This document shows, in pieces, positions 41,435-50,251 of a stretch of DNA of 64,000 bases (position 1 is the first letter of the stretch; every line of letters starts with the position of its first letter). The notes beneath the pieces were generated by a model. It did not search any database. It saw only the letters and a list, made by a program, of their open reading frames with translations, and was not told where the DNA came from. The position numbers were made by a program, and so were the translations under genes. The stretch comes from Pseudooceanicola pacificus. GTDB taxonomy: Bacteria > Pseudomonadota > Alphaproteobacteria > Rhodobacterales > Rhodobacteraceae. The stretch is taken from assembly GCF_009789075.1 (NCBI RefSeq), contig NZ_WNXQ01000004.1, positions 310,001 to 374,000 of the forward strand, written 5' to 3'.

Positions 41435-42474
41435 GCTTTCTGCAAACCGTGTTCGGCCGCGGCCGACCCGCGCGCCAGACGATGACGCTGGAAGGTGTGC
41501 TGGGTCCGAACCAGAGGCTGGAGGAAGCGCGGGCGCGCCTGACCCAGCAGGGTCGCGCCGTGGCGGTCGCCACCGACGGTGCGCTGCTGCTGGGTGACGG
41601 AAACAAGCTGACGCGCATCGCCGACTGGGAGGGCGATTGCGATGTCGTCTACAGGGCAGGGGCGCTGATCATCGCCCTGGCGGTGTCGCCCGCAGGCGCG
41701 GTGGCGTTGTTCGGAGAGGGCGGAACCTTTGGTGTTCTGGCCCCTGACTTCTCGGTGGCCGACTGGGCGTCGGGCAACGGCCTGATCGCACCGACGGATG
41801 CCGCGTTCCTGTCCGAGGACGAACTTGTCGTCGTCGACAGCGGCATCCGGGGCGGCGATTTCCTTGCCCGGGCAGCATGGGAGGAGGCCGAAACAGGGTC
41901 GGTCGTGTCGATCGCCCGCAACGGCCGGCGGCGCGTGATCCGGGACGGTCTGCACGCCCCGGCGGGTCTCTGCCTCGACCCGGCCGGCCGTATTCTTGTC
42001 ACCGAACTTGAACGTGCGTGCATCCGGGACGCGGTGAGCGGAGAGGTGCTCAGAGCCGGGCTTCCGGGATATGCCGCGCGGCTGAGACAGCGGCCGGGGG
42101 GGTATCTTCTGTCGTGCCTCGCCCGGCGCGATCCGCTGATCGAATTCCTCAAGACCGAAGAGGCCTTCGTGCGCGAGATGAAGGCGACCATCGCGCCGGA
42201 GTCCTGGATCGCCCCGCGCATCGACCCGAGGTTCAGCCATGCATTGCCGATCGAGATGGGCGCCACCCGGCTTTTCGGCGCGGTGAAAGCCTGGGCCCCC
42301 AGTTTTTCCTACGGGCTGGTCATCGAACTGGACAGGGACCTCAACCCGACGGGCTCCCTCCAGTCGCGGGCGAACGGAAGCCGGCATGCCATCGCCGACG
42401 CCGTGCACTGGAACGGTGCGACGGTCGCGCTGAGTCTTGCGACCGGCGAACTTCTTCTGGCGGAGGACAGATGA
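41431..42474 (+). CDS. Free strictosidine-synthase/SMP-30-like beta-propeller protein
   Basis: A 347-aa soluble protein with no signal peptide. It has repeated propeller-blade strands such as LHAPAGLCLDPAGRILVTEL and GLPGYAARLRQRPGGYLLSC, which align in order with the fused propeller of the preceding gene but are clearly diverged. The ATG overlaps the previous stop (ATGA), as does its own stop with the ATPase start, so the three are translated as a block. A second lactonase/arylesterase-type enzyme, or a non-catalytic partner of the fused domain, are both possible. Confidence 0.75.
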   Translation: MSFLQTVFGRGRPARQTMTLEGVLGPNQRLEEARARLTQQGRAVAVATDGALLLGDGNKLTRIADWEGDCDVVYRAGALIIALAVSPAGAVALFGEGGTFGVLAPDFSVADWASGNGLIAPTDAAFLSEDELVVVDSGIRGGDFLARAAWEEAETGSVVSIARNGRRRVIRDGLHAPAGLCLDPAGRILVTELERACIRDAVSGEVLRAGLPGYAARLRQRPGGYLLSCLARRDPLIEFLKTEEAFVREMKATIAPESWIAPRIDPRFSHALPIEMGATRLFGAVKAWAPSFSYGLVIELDRDLNPTGSLQSRANGSRHAIADAVHWNGATVALSLATGELLLAEDR

Positions 42475-43964
42475 CCCAAGCGCCCATCATCCGCGTGGAA
42501 TCGGCGAGCAAGTTTTACAGTGGCATCGCCGCGCTGGAGGAGGTGACATTCGACCTTCATCCCGGTGAAATCCACGCGCTGGCCGGCGAGAACGGCGCGG
42601 GCAAATCGACCCTGTGCAAGCTGATTGCAGGGGTGACCACGCCCAGCACCGGCCGCATCTTCGTCGACGGCGAAGAGGTCAGTTTCGCCAATCCCAAGGA
42701 CGCCACGGAACGCGGGATCGCCATGGTATTTCAGGAAACCAGCCTGGTGCCGCAGCTGACCGTCGCGCAGAACATGGTGCTGGGCCGCGAGAAGCCGTTG
42801 AACTCTGTTCGGAGAGTCCGCAACGCGGCGCGGCAGGTGCTTCAGAGCCTGAATTTCAAAGTGGACCCGACGCAACTGGCCGGTTCCCTGTCGACCGCCA
42901 AGCGGCAGATGGTGGAGATTGCCCGCGCGGTGCTGAACGAGGCCCGGGTGGTGATCCTCGACGAACCGACCGCCGCGCTCACGCCCGAGGAAACCGACCA
43001 CCTTTTCGATTTGGTGAAGCAGCTCCAGAAGCGGGGGGTGGCGCTGATCTTCATCTCGCACGCGCTGGAAGAGGCTCTGAACCACGCCGATCGCATCACC
43101 GTCCTGCGCAACGGCAGGCTGATGACGACGGGACCTGCAAAGGATTTCGACCGCGCCGCCCTGATCCGTCACATGATCGGCGACGACCTTGTCGAAACGG
43201 CGGCGAACCGGGGACCCGCCCGGGCCCGCGCGGCGGCGCCGGTGCTTCAGGTCGAGGACCTGCGGATGGGCAGCATGGTCAACAACATGTCCTTTTCGGT
43301 CTTTCCGGGCGAAGTCACCGGGATCGCGGGCCTCATCGGGTCCGGGCGCAGCGAGGCCGCGAAGGTCGTCGTCGGCCACACAAAGCGCAACCTCGACGGC
43401 GGGCGCATCTGGCTGGACGGGAAAGAGGTCCGTTATACCGCGCCGTCGCAGGCCATTGCCGACGGGATCGCCTATGTGAGCGAAGACCGGAAGTACGACG
43501 GTTTCTTCGACACGATGAGCGTTGCGCGGAACATAGGCCTTGGCTGGCTGGCCAAGTTCCGGGGGCGCCAGGTCCTGATGCCGAAAGAGCGGCTGCGGTC
43601 GGTGGCAGATCACTGGCGCGACAGGCTTGCGATTCACGGCGCCGAGGGGGGCAAGCCGGTCGTCTATCTCTCGGGCGGGAACCAGCAGAAAGTGGTGATC
43701 GCAAAGTCGCTGGCGCAGGAACCCCGGCTGGTGATCTTCGACGAACCGACCCGGGGCGTGGATGTCGGAGCCATCGCCGAGATCCGGAGGATCATCCGGG
43801 GGTTTGCGGACAGCGGGGCAGGGGTGATCCTGATCTCGTCCTACCTGCCCGAGATCCTCGATCTGTCGGATCGCATTCTGGTCGCCAAGAGCGGCACCAT
43901 CGTCGCCGAATTCGCGCGGGACGAGGCGACCGCTCAGCGCATTCTCCACGCGGCGATCCACTGA
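42471..43964 (+). CDS. ABC transporter ATPase with two nucleotide-binding domains, ribose (RbsA) type
   Basis: A 497-aa ATPase. The N-terminal domain has Walker A GENGAGKST (39-47), a signature-region STAKRQMVEIARAV in place of LSGGQ, and Walker B VVILDEPTAAL. The C-terminal domain has the degenerate GLIGSGRSEAAK in place of Walker A, as in RbsA, with LSGGNQQKVVIAKSL and VIFDEPTRGVDVG. It starts in an ATGA overlap. Energises the importer formed by the two permeases and the binding protein upstream. Confidence 0.9.
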   Translation: MTQAPIIRVESASKFYSGIAALEEVTFDLHPGEIHALAGENGAGKSTLCKLIAGVTTPSTGRIFVDGEEVSFANPKDATERGIAMVFQETSLVPQLTVAQNMVLGREKPLNSVRRVRNAARQVLQSLNFKVDPTQLAGSLSTAKRQMVEIARAVLNEARVVILDEPTAALTPEETDHLFDLVKQLQKRGVALIFISHALEEALNHADRITVLRNGRLMTTGPAKDFDRAALIRHMIGDDLVETAANRGPARARAAAPVLQVEDLRMGSMVNNMSFSVFPGEVTGIAGLIGSGRSEAAKVVVGHTKRNLDGGRIWLDGKEVRYTAPSQAIADGIAYVSEDRKYDGFFDTMSVARNIGLGWLAKFRGRQVLMPKERLRSVADHWRDRLAIHGAEGGKPVVYLSGGNQQKVVIAKSLAQEPRLVIFDEPTRGVDVGAIAEIRRIIRGFADSGAGVILISSYLPEILDLSDRILVAKSGTIVAEFARDEATAQRILHAAIH

Positions 43965-44045
43965 CGATGCGACACCGGGGGAGGGCGCTTGAAGAGTGAC
44001 GGCAACCCTGTGATCCTTTCCGGGGCCCTGGAGGAGGGGCCTCGA

Positions 44046-45989
44046 ATGACGACCGAGATGATCTCTTCGCTGGCACAGGTTTTCGAGACGCTGGCGACAG
44101 GTGCCAGCCACGCCGAATTCGACATTGCGCTCGACCGCCTGAGAGGCATCGCGGCGCAGGTCGGTCGCGCCGAGGACTTTGACCGGATCGACAATGCGAT
44201 GAACCGGATCCGCGCAGAGTTGCGGGATCGCGTGGCGGTGGAACACGGGCTCAACCTGCTGATCGAGACGGCGCACGATCTGAGCGGGACGCTCGGCACC
44301 GATGCGCTGATGCGGCTTATCGTCAGCCGGACCCGCGCCCTGGTCGGGGCGGACCTGGGCTGGGTCACCGTTCAGAACCCGGTCAGCCGGGAATTTGTCA
44401 GCGTGCACGCCGAGGGTCAGCTTTCACCCAATGCCCGCGTGATGCGCAGCCATGCGGACTTCGGGATTGTCGGGTCGATCATGCAAACCCGCAGCTATTT
44501 CCACACCACCGACTATCTCAACGACAAAAGCTTCCGCCATCTTCCTGACCTCGACGACTGGATGCGCCAGGAGAATGTCGTCTCCCTGACCGGGTTTCCG
44601 ATCCTCGTGGGCGACCAGGTGCTGGGCTTTCTGTTCGCCGCCTACCGCTACAGCCGCAAGGTTTCGGGGCGGGAGCTTTCGATCCTGGGATCGTTCGCGA
44701 TCCACGCGGGGACGGCGATGCGGAACGCGGAAGCATTCCGTGTCCAATCCGAGGCGCTGGCCGAGGCGGAAGCCAGCCGCACGGCGCTGATCGATCACAT
44801 CAAGCGGGTCGAAGCCTCGGCGGCGGCCCATGACGAGATGGCGACCCTGCTGGCCACCGGCGCGGACCAGAGCCAGTACCTGCAACAGATGGCAAACCAG
44901 GTCGACGGCGCAATTTTTCTGTACGACCGCAATCTCAGGGTGCGGGAGGAATTTGTGTCGGTCCATTATCGCGGCTCCTTTGCGGACCGGCTCCGCTCGG
45001 ACCGGGCATTGATTGACGGTCTGTCGCCCGGCGGCAACCGGCCGCTGCGGGTCGCGCGGGCGCATCTGCTGGCCGAGGCCGAGGACGAGCAGTGCCGCGC
45101 AATCCCGCTCCTTGGAGGTACGCGGCACTGGGAGATGCTGGTGATCTGCAACAACGGGCGGCTGGACGACATAGAGGTCCGCAACCTCGAACGGTCGGCG
45201 GTTGCCCTGGCCATCGCAAAGCTCTGGGCCGAGAAGCGGGAGGCCGAGGAGGTTGTCGCGACATCGACCCTGATCCGGCACATCACGCATGTCTCGCCCC
45301 CGGATCCGGCAAGCGTCACTATCCTACGTGATCGCTTGAAGGTCGGTCTGGGCGATCCCGTCCAGATGGCGCTCCTGGTCTTTACGGGCCTCGGCCGGTC
45401 CGATCTGGACCAAACGGTGAGAGACTGTGCAACACGCCATGCCGTCCTGGTCGACGAACTGGGGGGCGATACGCTGGTCATTGGCGGCCCCGAGGCACTC
45501 AACGCTTTTCTGTCGGCTCTCGCCCGCCGCCGCGAAGGGTGGCAGGTCGGCGGTATCCGCTCGACCGCCGTTGCCGATCTGGCCCGTCTTGCCGACCAGT
45601 ATACCCGACTGCGTGAAGCGCTTGCCGTGCTGAGCGCGATCCGGCCCATTACGCGGGTGCTGCGACAGGAAGAGGTCAGCCTGTTCGCCCGCATCTTCGA
45701 AGCGCGCAACGCCGCCGATCTGGCACGCCACGCGACCGGTATCCTGGCGAAGATCGAGGGGCATGGGCCGACCCAGGGACCGCTGCTGAAAGAGACGCTG
45801 CTGAGGTATTTCGAGAACCAGTTCAATGCCAGCCGCGCCGCCGATCAGCTGGGTATCCACGTCAATACCATCCGCCAGCGGCTGCAGACGCTGCGTGAAC
45901 TGACCGGAGGCTGGGACGATCCTGTTCACGCGCTTGAACTTCAGGTTGCGCTCAGGCTGGACGCGATACTGACCGGGTTGGGCGAATAG
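44046..45989 (+). CDS. GAF-domain/PucR-type transcriptional regulator
   Basis: A 647-aa regulator. A GAF-like sensory domain covers about residues 80-240 (LLIETAHDLSGTLGTDALMRL, VVSLTGFPILVGDQVLGFLF). A middle region of about 280-430 looks like a second, diverged sensory domain. The C-terminus carries a PucR-type helix-turn-helix (FNASRAADQLGIHVNTIRQR at about 593-612). The ATG at 44046 follows GAGGAGGGG with good spacing; a TTG at 43989 would add 19 residues. Located at the end of the ABC-propeller operon, it probably senses the imported compound or a breakdown product. Confidence 0.85.
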   Translation: MTTEMISSLAQVFETLATGASHAEFDIALDRLRGIAAQVGRAEDFDRIDNAMNRIRAELRDRVAVEHGLNLLIETAHDLSGTLGTDALMRLIVSRTRALVGADLGWVTVQNPVSREFVSVHAEGQLSPNARVMRSHADFGIVGSIMQTRSYFHTTDYLNDKSFRHLPDLDDWMRQENVVSLTGFPILVGDQVLGFLFAAYRYSRKVSGRELSILGSFAIHAGTAMRNAEAFRVQSEALAEAEASRTALIDHIKRVEASAAAHDEMATLLATGADQSQYLQQMANQVDGAIFLYDRNLRVREEFVSVHYRGSFADRLRSDRALIDGLSPGGNRPLRVARAHLLAEAEDEQCRAIPLLGGTRHWEMLVICNNGRLDDIEVRNLERSAVALAIAKLWAEKREAEEVVATSTLIRHITHVSPPDPASVTILRDRLKVGLGDPVQMALLVFTGLGRSDLDQTVRDCATRHAVLVDELGGDTLVIGGPEALNAFLSALARRREGWQVGGIRSTAVADLARLADQYTRLREALAVLSAIRPITRVLRQEEVSLFARIFEARNAADLARHATGILAKIEGHGPTQGPLLKETLLRYFENQFNASRAADQLGIHVNTIRQRLQTLRELTGGWDDPVHALELQVALRLDAILTGLGE

Positions 45990-46370
45990 GGACGGGGTTC
46001 GCTTGCCGCCGTAGTCCGGCCAGCGCTTTTTGAGGACGGCCGCGAAGGTGCGGCCCAGCGTCGGCGTCCCGCTCGCCGGTTGCCGGGGCAGACTGCGGGC
46101 AAGCCCTGGCTTGCCCCGCCGTGGGCGCCGATGGCAGTGCGGGTCGGTCCCCCGTCCGGCGTCTGAACGAGGGCGCGCCTGTGCCGTCCAGCCAGATCTG
46201 CGGTGAGCCCGGTGGTGACGAATTTTCCCCAAGGTTGACGACGGTCACGTCAATCTGCGACGCGTGCGGGCGTGTCCGGCCCGCTATCTGGCTTCACCCA
46301 GCCCGTCGCCCGTGCCGTGCCGTGCTTGATGATCTCGTCCCGGGCGTCTTTCGGCATCCCGATGCAAGCC
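45990..46370. other. Intergenic stretch, possible gene remnants
   Basis: A 381-base stretch between the PucR-type regulator and the convergent tetR gene. Reverse frames contain protein-like bits (for example around 46260-46380), but none has a start, length or family match good enough to call a gene. Could be decayed sequence. Confidence 0.3.
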
Positions 46371-46949
46371 TTAGGGCCAGGCGGACAGGGCCTGTTCGGC
46401 GACCCCCTCCAGAGCGTCACGCCCGAAACCTGCCTTGGCCTGGACAGCCATTCCGTGAAGAACCGCCATGAGATAGGCAGCGAGCGCCGCCGGTTTGGCC
46501 GATTGCGGCAAGTCGCCTTCCGCCCTGGCGCGCTCAAAACGCTCGACAAAGCGCAGTTGGCCCGCGGCCCGGGTTTCGATGAGCGCCTGGCGAATGGACT
46601 CCGATGCGTCGGACGTCGCCAGCGCGCCGTTGATGTTGAGACAGCCCGTATGGTCCGGATACCGCGTGTTCAGATCGGCGGTGCTGTAGAGCATATGCGC
46701 CGCCACCTCTCGCGCCGTCGGTTTGGCCAGAGCCTCGGGGATGTGGGTGAGATAGTGCTCGTTGTAGTGGGCAAGGGCCAGGTTGAAGAGCGCTTCCTTG
46801 TTGCCGAATGCGGAATAGAGCGCCGGCCGCTCGACCCCTGTGGCCTCGGTGAGGTCGGTGTAGGACGCGCCCTCGTACCCCTTCCTCCAGAAGACGCACA
46901 TCGCGGCATCCAGCGCTTTTTCGACGTCAAACTCCCGATGTCGTCCCAT
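46371..46949 (-). CDS. TetR/AcrR-family regulator
   Basis: A 192-aa regulator starting at the ATG at 46949 (MGRHREFDVEKALDAAMCVF), which has a GGGAGAAGG ribosome-binding site; a GTG at 47000 adds 17 unlikely residues. The HTH covers SYTDLTEATGVERPALYSAFGNK (29-51). This N-terminal pattern is common in TetR proteins that regulate oxidoreductases or hydrolases. Its promoter carries two boxes 15 bp apart that recur with the same spacing upstream of the alpha/beta-hydrolase at 59546, about 13 kb away. Confidence 0.88.
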   Translation of the reverse strand: MGRHREFDVEKALDAAMCVFWRKGYEGASYTDLTEATGVERPALYSAFGNKEALFNLALAHYNEHYLTHIPEALAKPTAREVAAHMLYSTADLNTRYPDHTGCLNINGALATSDASESIRQALIETRAAGQLRFVERFERARAEGDLPQSAKPAALAAYLMAVLHGMAVQAKAGFGRDALEGVAEQALSAWP

Positions 46950-47012
46950 GACCTTCTCCCGGATGGCGTAACGCGCAGTGTGGAACCGCTTGCCCGGCAC
47001 TGTCCTGTTTCA

Positions 47013-47039
47013 TAACGGCCAGTAGCGTAACGGTCGTTA
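47013..47039. promoter_or_regulatory. Tandem TetR boxes upstream of the 46371-46949 regulator
   Basis: TAACGGCCAGTA (47013-47024) and TAACGGTCGTTA (47028-47039) share the TAACGG start and lie 15 bp apart, 64-90 bp upstream of the regulator's ATG. The second has TAACG and CGTTA arms around a GT centre. Likely an autoregulatory operator. Confidence 0.58.
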
Positions 47040-47221
47040 TAGGGCAAGCCTTCACATCGACCGGCGCGAGTGAATACGCCACACGAACCCGGCCGGGCAG
47101 CCCGCCGGGTTCCGTCGATATCGGCCCCGCGCTGCCGTTGACAGGGCAGGCGGTCGCTCAGGGCATTCCGCTGGCTGGCCCGCCGACCGATGCCCTAAGC
47201 GCGGAAATTGGTGCCCGGGAT

Positions 47222-48004
47222 TCAAACGCCGGCACAGATGCCGTAAAGACGCTTCGCCGCAACCTGGTCCGTAAGCGCGGGCCATAATGTCGAAAGCGAA
47301 TGGCTTTCGGAATAGCTGGTCTGTGTTTCATGCCGCGTGTGGGGCCAATCGCTGCCCCAAAGCACGTGATCTGGATGCAGCAAGTCCAAAAGATTTTCGG
47401 CATGTGGCCTGATGTCGAACGGCAGGCGATAGCGTGCCGAGAATTTGAAAAACACCCCTTGTCGTTCCTGCAACCGTGAGACGGCCCTGATCAGAGGGTC
47501 CTCGGCCGGGTCGGGCTCGGACGGCAATCCAAAATGATCGATGACAAGGTCAACACCCGCATCGGCGAGGCGGGGCAGAAGCGGCGCAAGCCGTGGACCC
47601 TCAAGGTGCACCTCCAGGTGCATGGAGTGGTTGCGCAGGGCGCCGAGAAAGCGCTGCACCGCGGGCGAGGTCACGTCGGGTATCGCAGCGCCCCCGACGA
47701 GATTCCATCGCACGCCGCGCACGCCGGCTTTGGCCAGTGCCGCCAGCTCTGCATCCGAAACATCCAACGAAACGACCCCGACACCCGCGAAGCGTTGACG
47801 GTCGAGTTTCGCAAGCGCGGCGCGCAGTTCCGAGTTGTCAGTGCCAAGGAAGCTGACCTGCACGATCACGCCGCCCGTCAGGCAATGATCCGAAAGATGT
47901 CCCAGCCAGGCCTCCAGCGGCGCCGCGCGCTCCGGTACGTAGCGCGCGCCGGGTACGGCGCAGACCTGTTCGTAGACATGGGCATGGCAGTCGAACTGGA
48001 TCAT
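47222..48004 (-). CDS. 2-pyrone-4,6-dicarboxylate hydrolase-like amidohydrolase
   Basis: A 260-aa enzyme of the amidohydrolase-2 family (LigI/PDC hydrolase branch). Metal-site motifs are DCHAHV (H7, H9), VIDHFGLP near residue 160 and LWGSDWPHT near 222 with the catalytic Asp. The ATG at 48004 follows AAGGGAGACC. Relatives hydrolyse lactones or pyrone dicarboxylates. It diverges from a GntR gene that precedes a TTT importer, so it may act on the tricarboxylate or lactone taken up. Confidence 0.82.
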   Translation of the reverse strand: MIQFDCHAHVYEQVCAVPGARYVPERAAPLEAWLGHLSDHCLTGGVIVQVSFLGTDNSELRAALAKLDRQRFAGVGVVSLDVSDAELAALAKAGVRGVRWNLVGGAAIPDVTSPAVQRFLGALRNHSMHLEVHLEGPRLAPLLPRLADAGVDLVIDHFGLPSEPDPAEDPLIRAVSRLQERQGVFFKFSARYRLPFDIRPHAENLLDLLHPDHVLWGSDWPHTRHETQTSYSESHSLSTLWPALTDQVAAKRLYGICAGV

Positions 48005-48018
48005 CTGGTCTCCCTTCA

Positions 48019-48034
48019 AGTCATATATATGACT
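48019..48034. promoter_or_regulatory. Perfect palindrome, GntR operator candidate
   Basis: AGTCATATATATGACT is a perfect 16-bp palindrome located 15 bp upstream of the amidohydrolase start and 51 bp upstream of the gntR start. It has the AT-rich centre common in GntR/HutC operators. Confidence 0.6.
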
Positions 48035-48036
48035 GG

Positions 48037-48053
48037 TTGACTATATCGGTCAA
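48037..48053. promoter_or_regulatory. Second GntR operator candidate
   Basis: TTGAC (48037-48041) and GTCAA (48049-48053) flank TATATCG. It shares GAC/GTC ends and a TATAT core with the palindrome immediately upstream, so two dimers could bind side by side in the divergent region. Confidence 0.5.
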
Positions 48054-48084
48054 TATCTCTATTGCTCGATCCGGGAGGACGATC

Positions 48085-48816
48085 ATGGCGAACGGATTCA
48101 CAGCGACGGATACTCGGCTGCCTGCCTATGCGCGCTTGCGGGACACGCTGAGCGCACGGATCGCACGAGGTGATTGGACTCCCGAGACGCCCATCCCGTC
48201 CGAGGCGCGGCTGGCGCGTGAATTCGACGTTTCGGTCGGCACCGTCCGCAAGGCGGTCGACGGTCTTGTCGAGGAAGGGCTCCTCGAACGTCGGCAGGGG
48301 TCCGGGACCTACATGCGGGCGCCTTCGTTCAACGCGACGCTGTTTCGTTTCTTCGCCATTCGCGACAGCGACGGATCGCCGTCGCCCATCCCGTCCAGCC
48401 AGCTGATCCTGCGCAGTGTGGCCAAGGCCCCGATTGCCGCCGCCGAAGCGCTTGGCACACAGGATGTGATCAAGATCGTCCGCTTGCGCAGCCTGTCCGA
48501 ACAGCCCGTGCTGTTCGAAGAGATATACATTCCACGCGCCCGCTTCGACGGCTTCGAGAAGCTGCCCGAAACCGTGCTCGGACCGCTGCTCTATCCGATC
48601 TACTTCGAGCATTTCGGCGTGCTGGTGAAACGGGCCGCCGACGAGGTGTCCTTTGGCAGAGCCACCGACACGGTCGCGCAGCAGCTTTGCATGACCCCCG
48701 GCGACCCGCTGGCGATCATCGAACGCACCGCCTTCGACATCGAGGACTGCCCCGTCGAGTGGCGCATCGCGAGCGGCAATGCGGCGGGCTTCCGCTACCG
48801 CAGCGAAATCACCTGA
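48085..48816 (+). CDS. GntR-family regulator with UTRA domain (HutC type)
   Basis: A 243-aa regulator. The N-terminal winged helix includes IPSEARLAREFDVSVGTVRK (about 37-56) and ERRQGSGTYM; the C-terminal UTRA-type effector domain covers about 80-235 (VLFEEIYIPRARFDGFEKLP). The ATG at 48085 follows GGGAGGACGATC. It sits 30 bases upstream of the TTT importer and divergent from the amidohydrolase, with two palindromes between, so it likely controls both. Confidence 0.88.
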   Translation: MANGFTATDTRLPAYARLRDTLSARIARGDWTPETPIPSEARLAREFDVSVGTVRKAVDGLVEEGLLERRQGSGTYMRAPSFNATLFRFFAIRDSDGSPSPIPSSQLILRSVAKAPIAAAEALGTQDVIKIVRLRSLSEQPVLFEEIYIPRARFDGFEKLPETVLGPLLYPIYFEHFGVLVKRAADEVSFGRATDTVAQQLCMTPGDPLAIIERTAFDIEDCPVEWRIASGNAAGFRYRSEIT

Positions 48817-48846
48817 ACCAGAAAGACCGACAGAAAGGGAGAGACC

Positions 48847-49797
48847 ATGACCATCAAAGCAACCTTCACCGGCTTCGCCGCCGCGCTCGCGCTCGCGACG
48901 CCCGCACTGGCCGATTACCCCGAACGTACCATCGAGCTGACGATCCCGGCCGGCGCCGGCGGCGGCACCGACACCAGTGCCCGCAAGCTGGCCCTGCTGC
49001 TCGAAGAAAAGCTCGGCACGTCGATCGCCGTTCTGAACGTCAGCGGCGGCGGCGGGTCCGTCGGCGCGTCGCAGTTCATGCAGGCCGCCCCGGACGGCTA
49101 TTCGCTCTTCGCCACCTGGAACAGCCCGCTGACCACCGTGCCGCAGGTTCAGGACGTGGCCTATTCGCTGGACAGCTTTACGCCGATCGCCTCGACCTCG
49201 GAAACGGCCTACACGCTCTGCGTCAAGGCGGACTTCCCCGCAACCACCGGCGAAGAGTTCCTCGCCGAACTGGATGCGAACCCGGGCAAGTACACCTATG
49301 GCAACGACGGCATCGGCGGCACGATGCAGCTTGCCGCCGAACGCATCTTCCAGGCCAAAGGCATCGAGGCGGTCGCGATCCCGTTCGGGGGCGCTGGTGA
49401 GACGCTGCAGAACTTCCTCGGCGGCCATGTCGACATCTACGGCGGCTCGATCTCGACCGTCCTGCCCTATGTCGAAAGCGGCGAGGCCAAGTGCCCGCTG
49501 GTGACCTCGGCCGCCGACGTCCCCGCGCTGGAAGGCGCATCAGGGCTGGCGGCTCTTGGCCTGGCAGACAAGGAAACGCTGCTGTGGCGCGCCATTCTCG
49601 GCCCCAAGGGCATGGACCCCGCGATCGTTGCGAAACTGGCCGACACCATCGAGGAGGCCGTGAACGATCCGAGCTATGTCGAATTCCTCGCGACCAAGGG
49701 CGAAGTCCCGAACGTGGTCAAGGGTGACGCCCTGGGGGCACGCCTGCATTCCGAGTTCGACGCCCTGGCCGAAGTGTCGAAGGGCCTGGGTCTCTGA
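48847..49797 (+). CDS. tctC: Tripartite tricarboxylate transporter substrate-binding protein TctC family
   Basis: A 316-aa periplasmic binding protein: signal peptide about 1-22 (ending PALAD), then YPERTIELTIPAGAGGGTDT, the family signature for the dicarboxylate-binding loop, and the later TYGNDGIGGTMQLAAERIFQ. The ATG follows AAGGGAGAGACC. Forms a TTT importer with the next two genes. Confidence 0.9.
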   Translation: MTIKATFTGFAAALALATPALADYPERTIELTIPAGAGGGTDTSARKLALLLEEKLGTSIAVLNVSGGGGSVGASQFMQAAPDGYSLFATWNSPLTTVPQVQDVAYSLDSFTPIASTSETAYTLCVKADFPATTGEEFLAELDANPGKYTYGNDGIGGTMQLAAERIFQAKGIEAVAIPFGGAGETLQNFLGGHVDIYGGSISTVLPYVESGEAKCPLVTSAADVPALEGASGLAALGLADKETLLWRAILGPKGMDPAIVAKLADTIEEAVNDPSYVEFLATKGEVPNVVKGDALGARLHSEFDALAEVSKGLGL

Positions 49798-49800
49798 GCG

Positions 49801-50250
49801 ATGGAGAAGCGTCAGGATATCGTCACCGGTCTGCTGTTTGCGGGCTTGGGCATCGCCGCGGCCTGGATGGCAACCGGCTACAAGGGGGCGAGCGGCATCT
49901 ATCCGATGACGCTTGGCCTGATCCTGACGCTTCTCGGCGCGCTTGTCGCGCTCAAGGCTGTTCGCTCTGGCCGGAACGAAACGCGCGCGCTGGTCGACGC
50001 CCCGGCGCAGATGATCACCGCGTCCGTGGTGGCGGCCCTTTACGTGGCGGCGGTGGTGCCCTTCGGCTTCTTCACCGCCTCGTTCCTCGTGATGCTGGCG
50101 ATGCCCTTCGCCCTTGGGTTCCGGAAACCGCTCTATGCGCTGATCGTCGCGCTGGCCTTTGTCGCGCTGGTCTACCTGGTCTTCTCCGTGCTGCTGGAAA
50201 AGCCCTTGCCCCGCGAGGCGGTCCTGTCCCTCATGGCGCGGGGGGGCTGA
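49801..50250 (+). CDS. tctB: Tripartite tricarboxylate transporter small membrane protein TctB family
   Basis: A 149-aa protein with four hydrophobic segments (about 8-24, 37-52, 76-110, 113-133) and the TctB look (MEKRQDIVTGLLFAGLGIAA). It lies three bases after tctC and one base before tctA. Confidence 0.85.
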   Translation: MEKRQDIVTGLLFAGLGIAAAWMATGYKGASGIYPMTLGLILTLLGALVALKAVRSGRNETRALVDAPAQMITASVVAALYVAAVVPFGFFTASFLVMLAMPFALGFRKPLYALIVALAFVALVYLVFSVLLEKPLPREAVLSLMARGG

Positions 50251-50251
50251 G

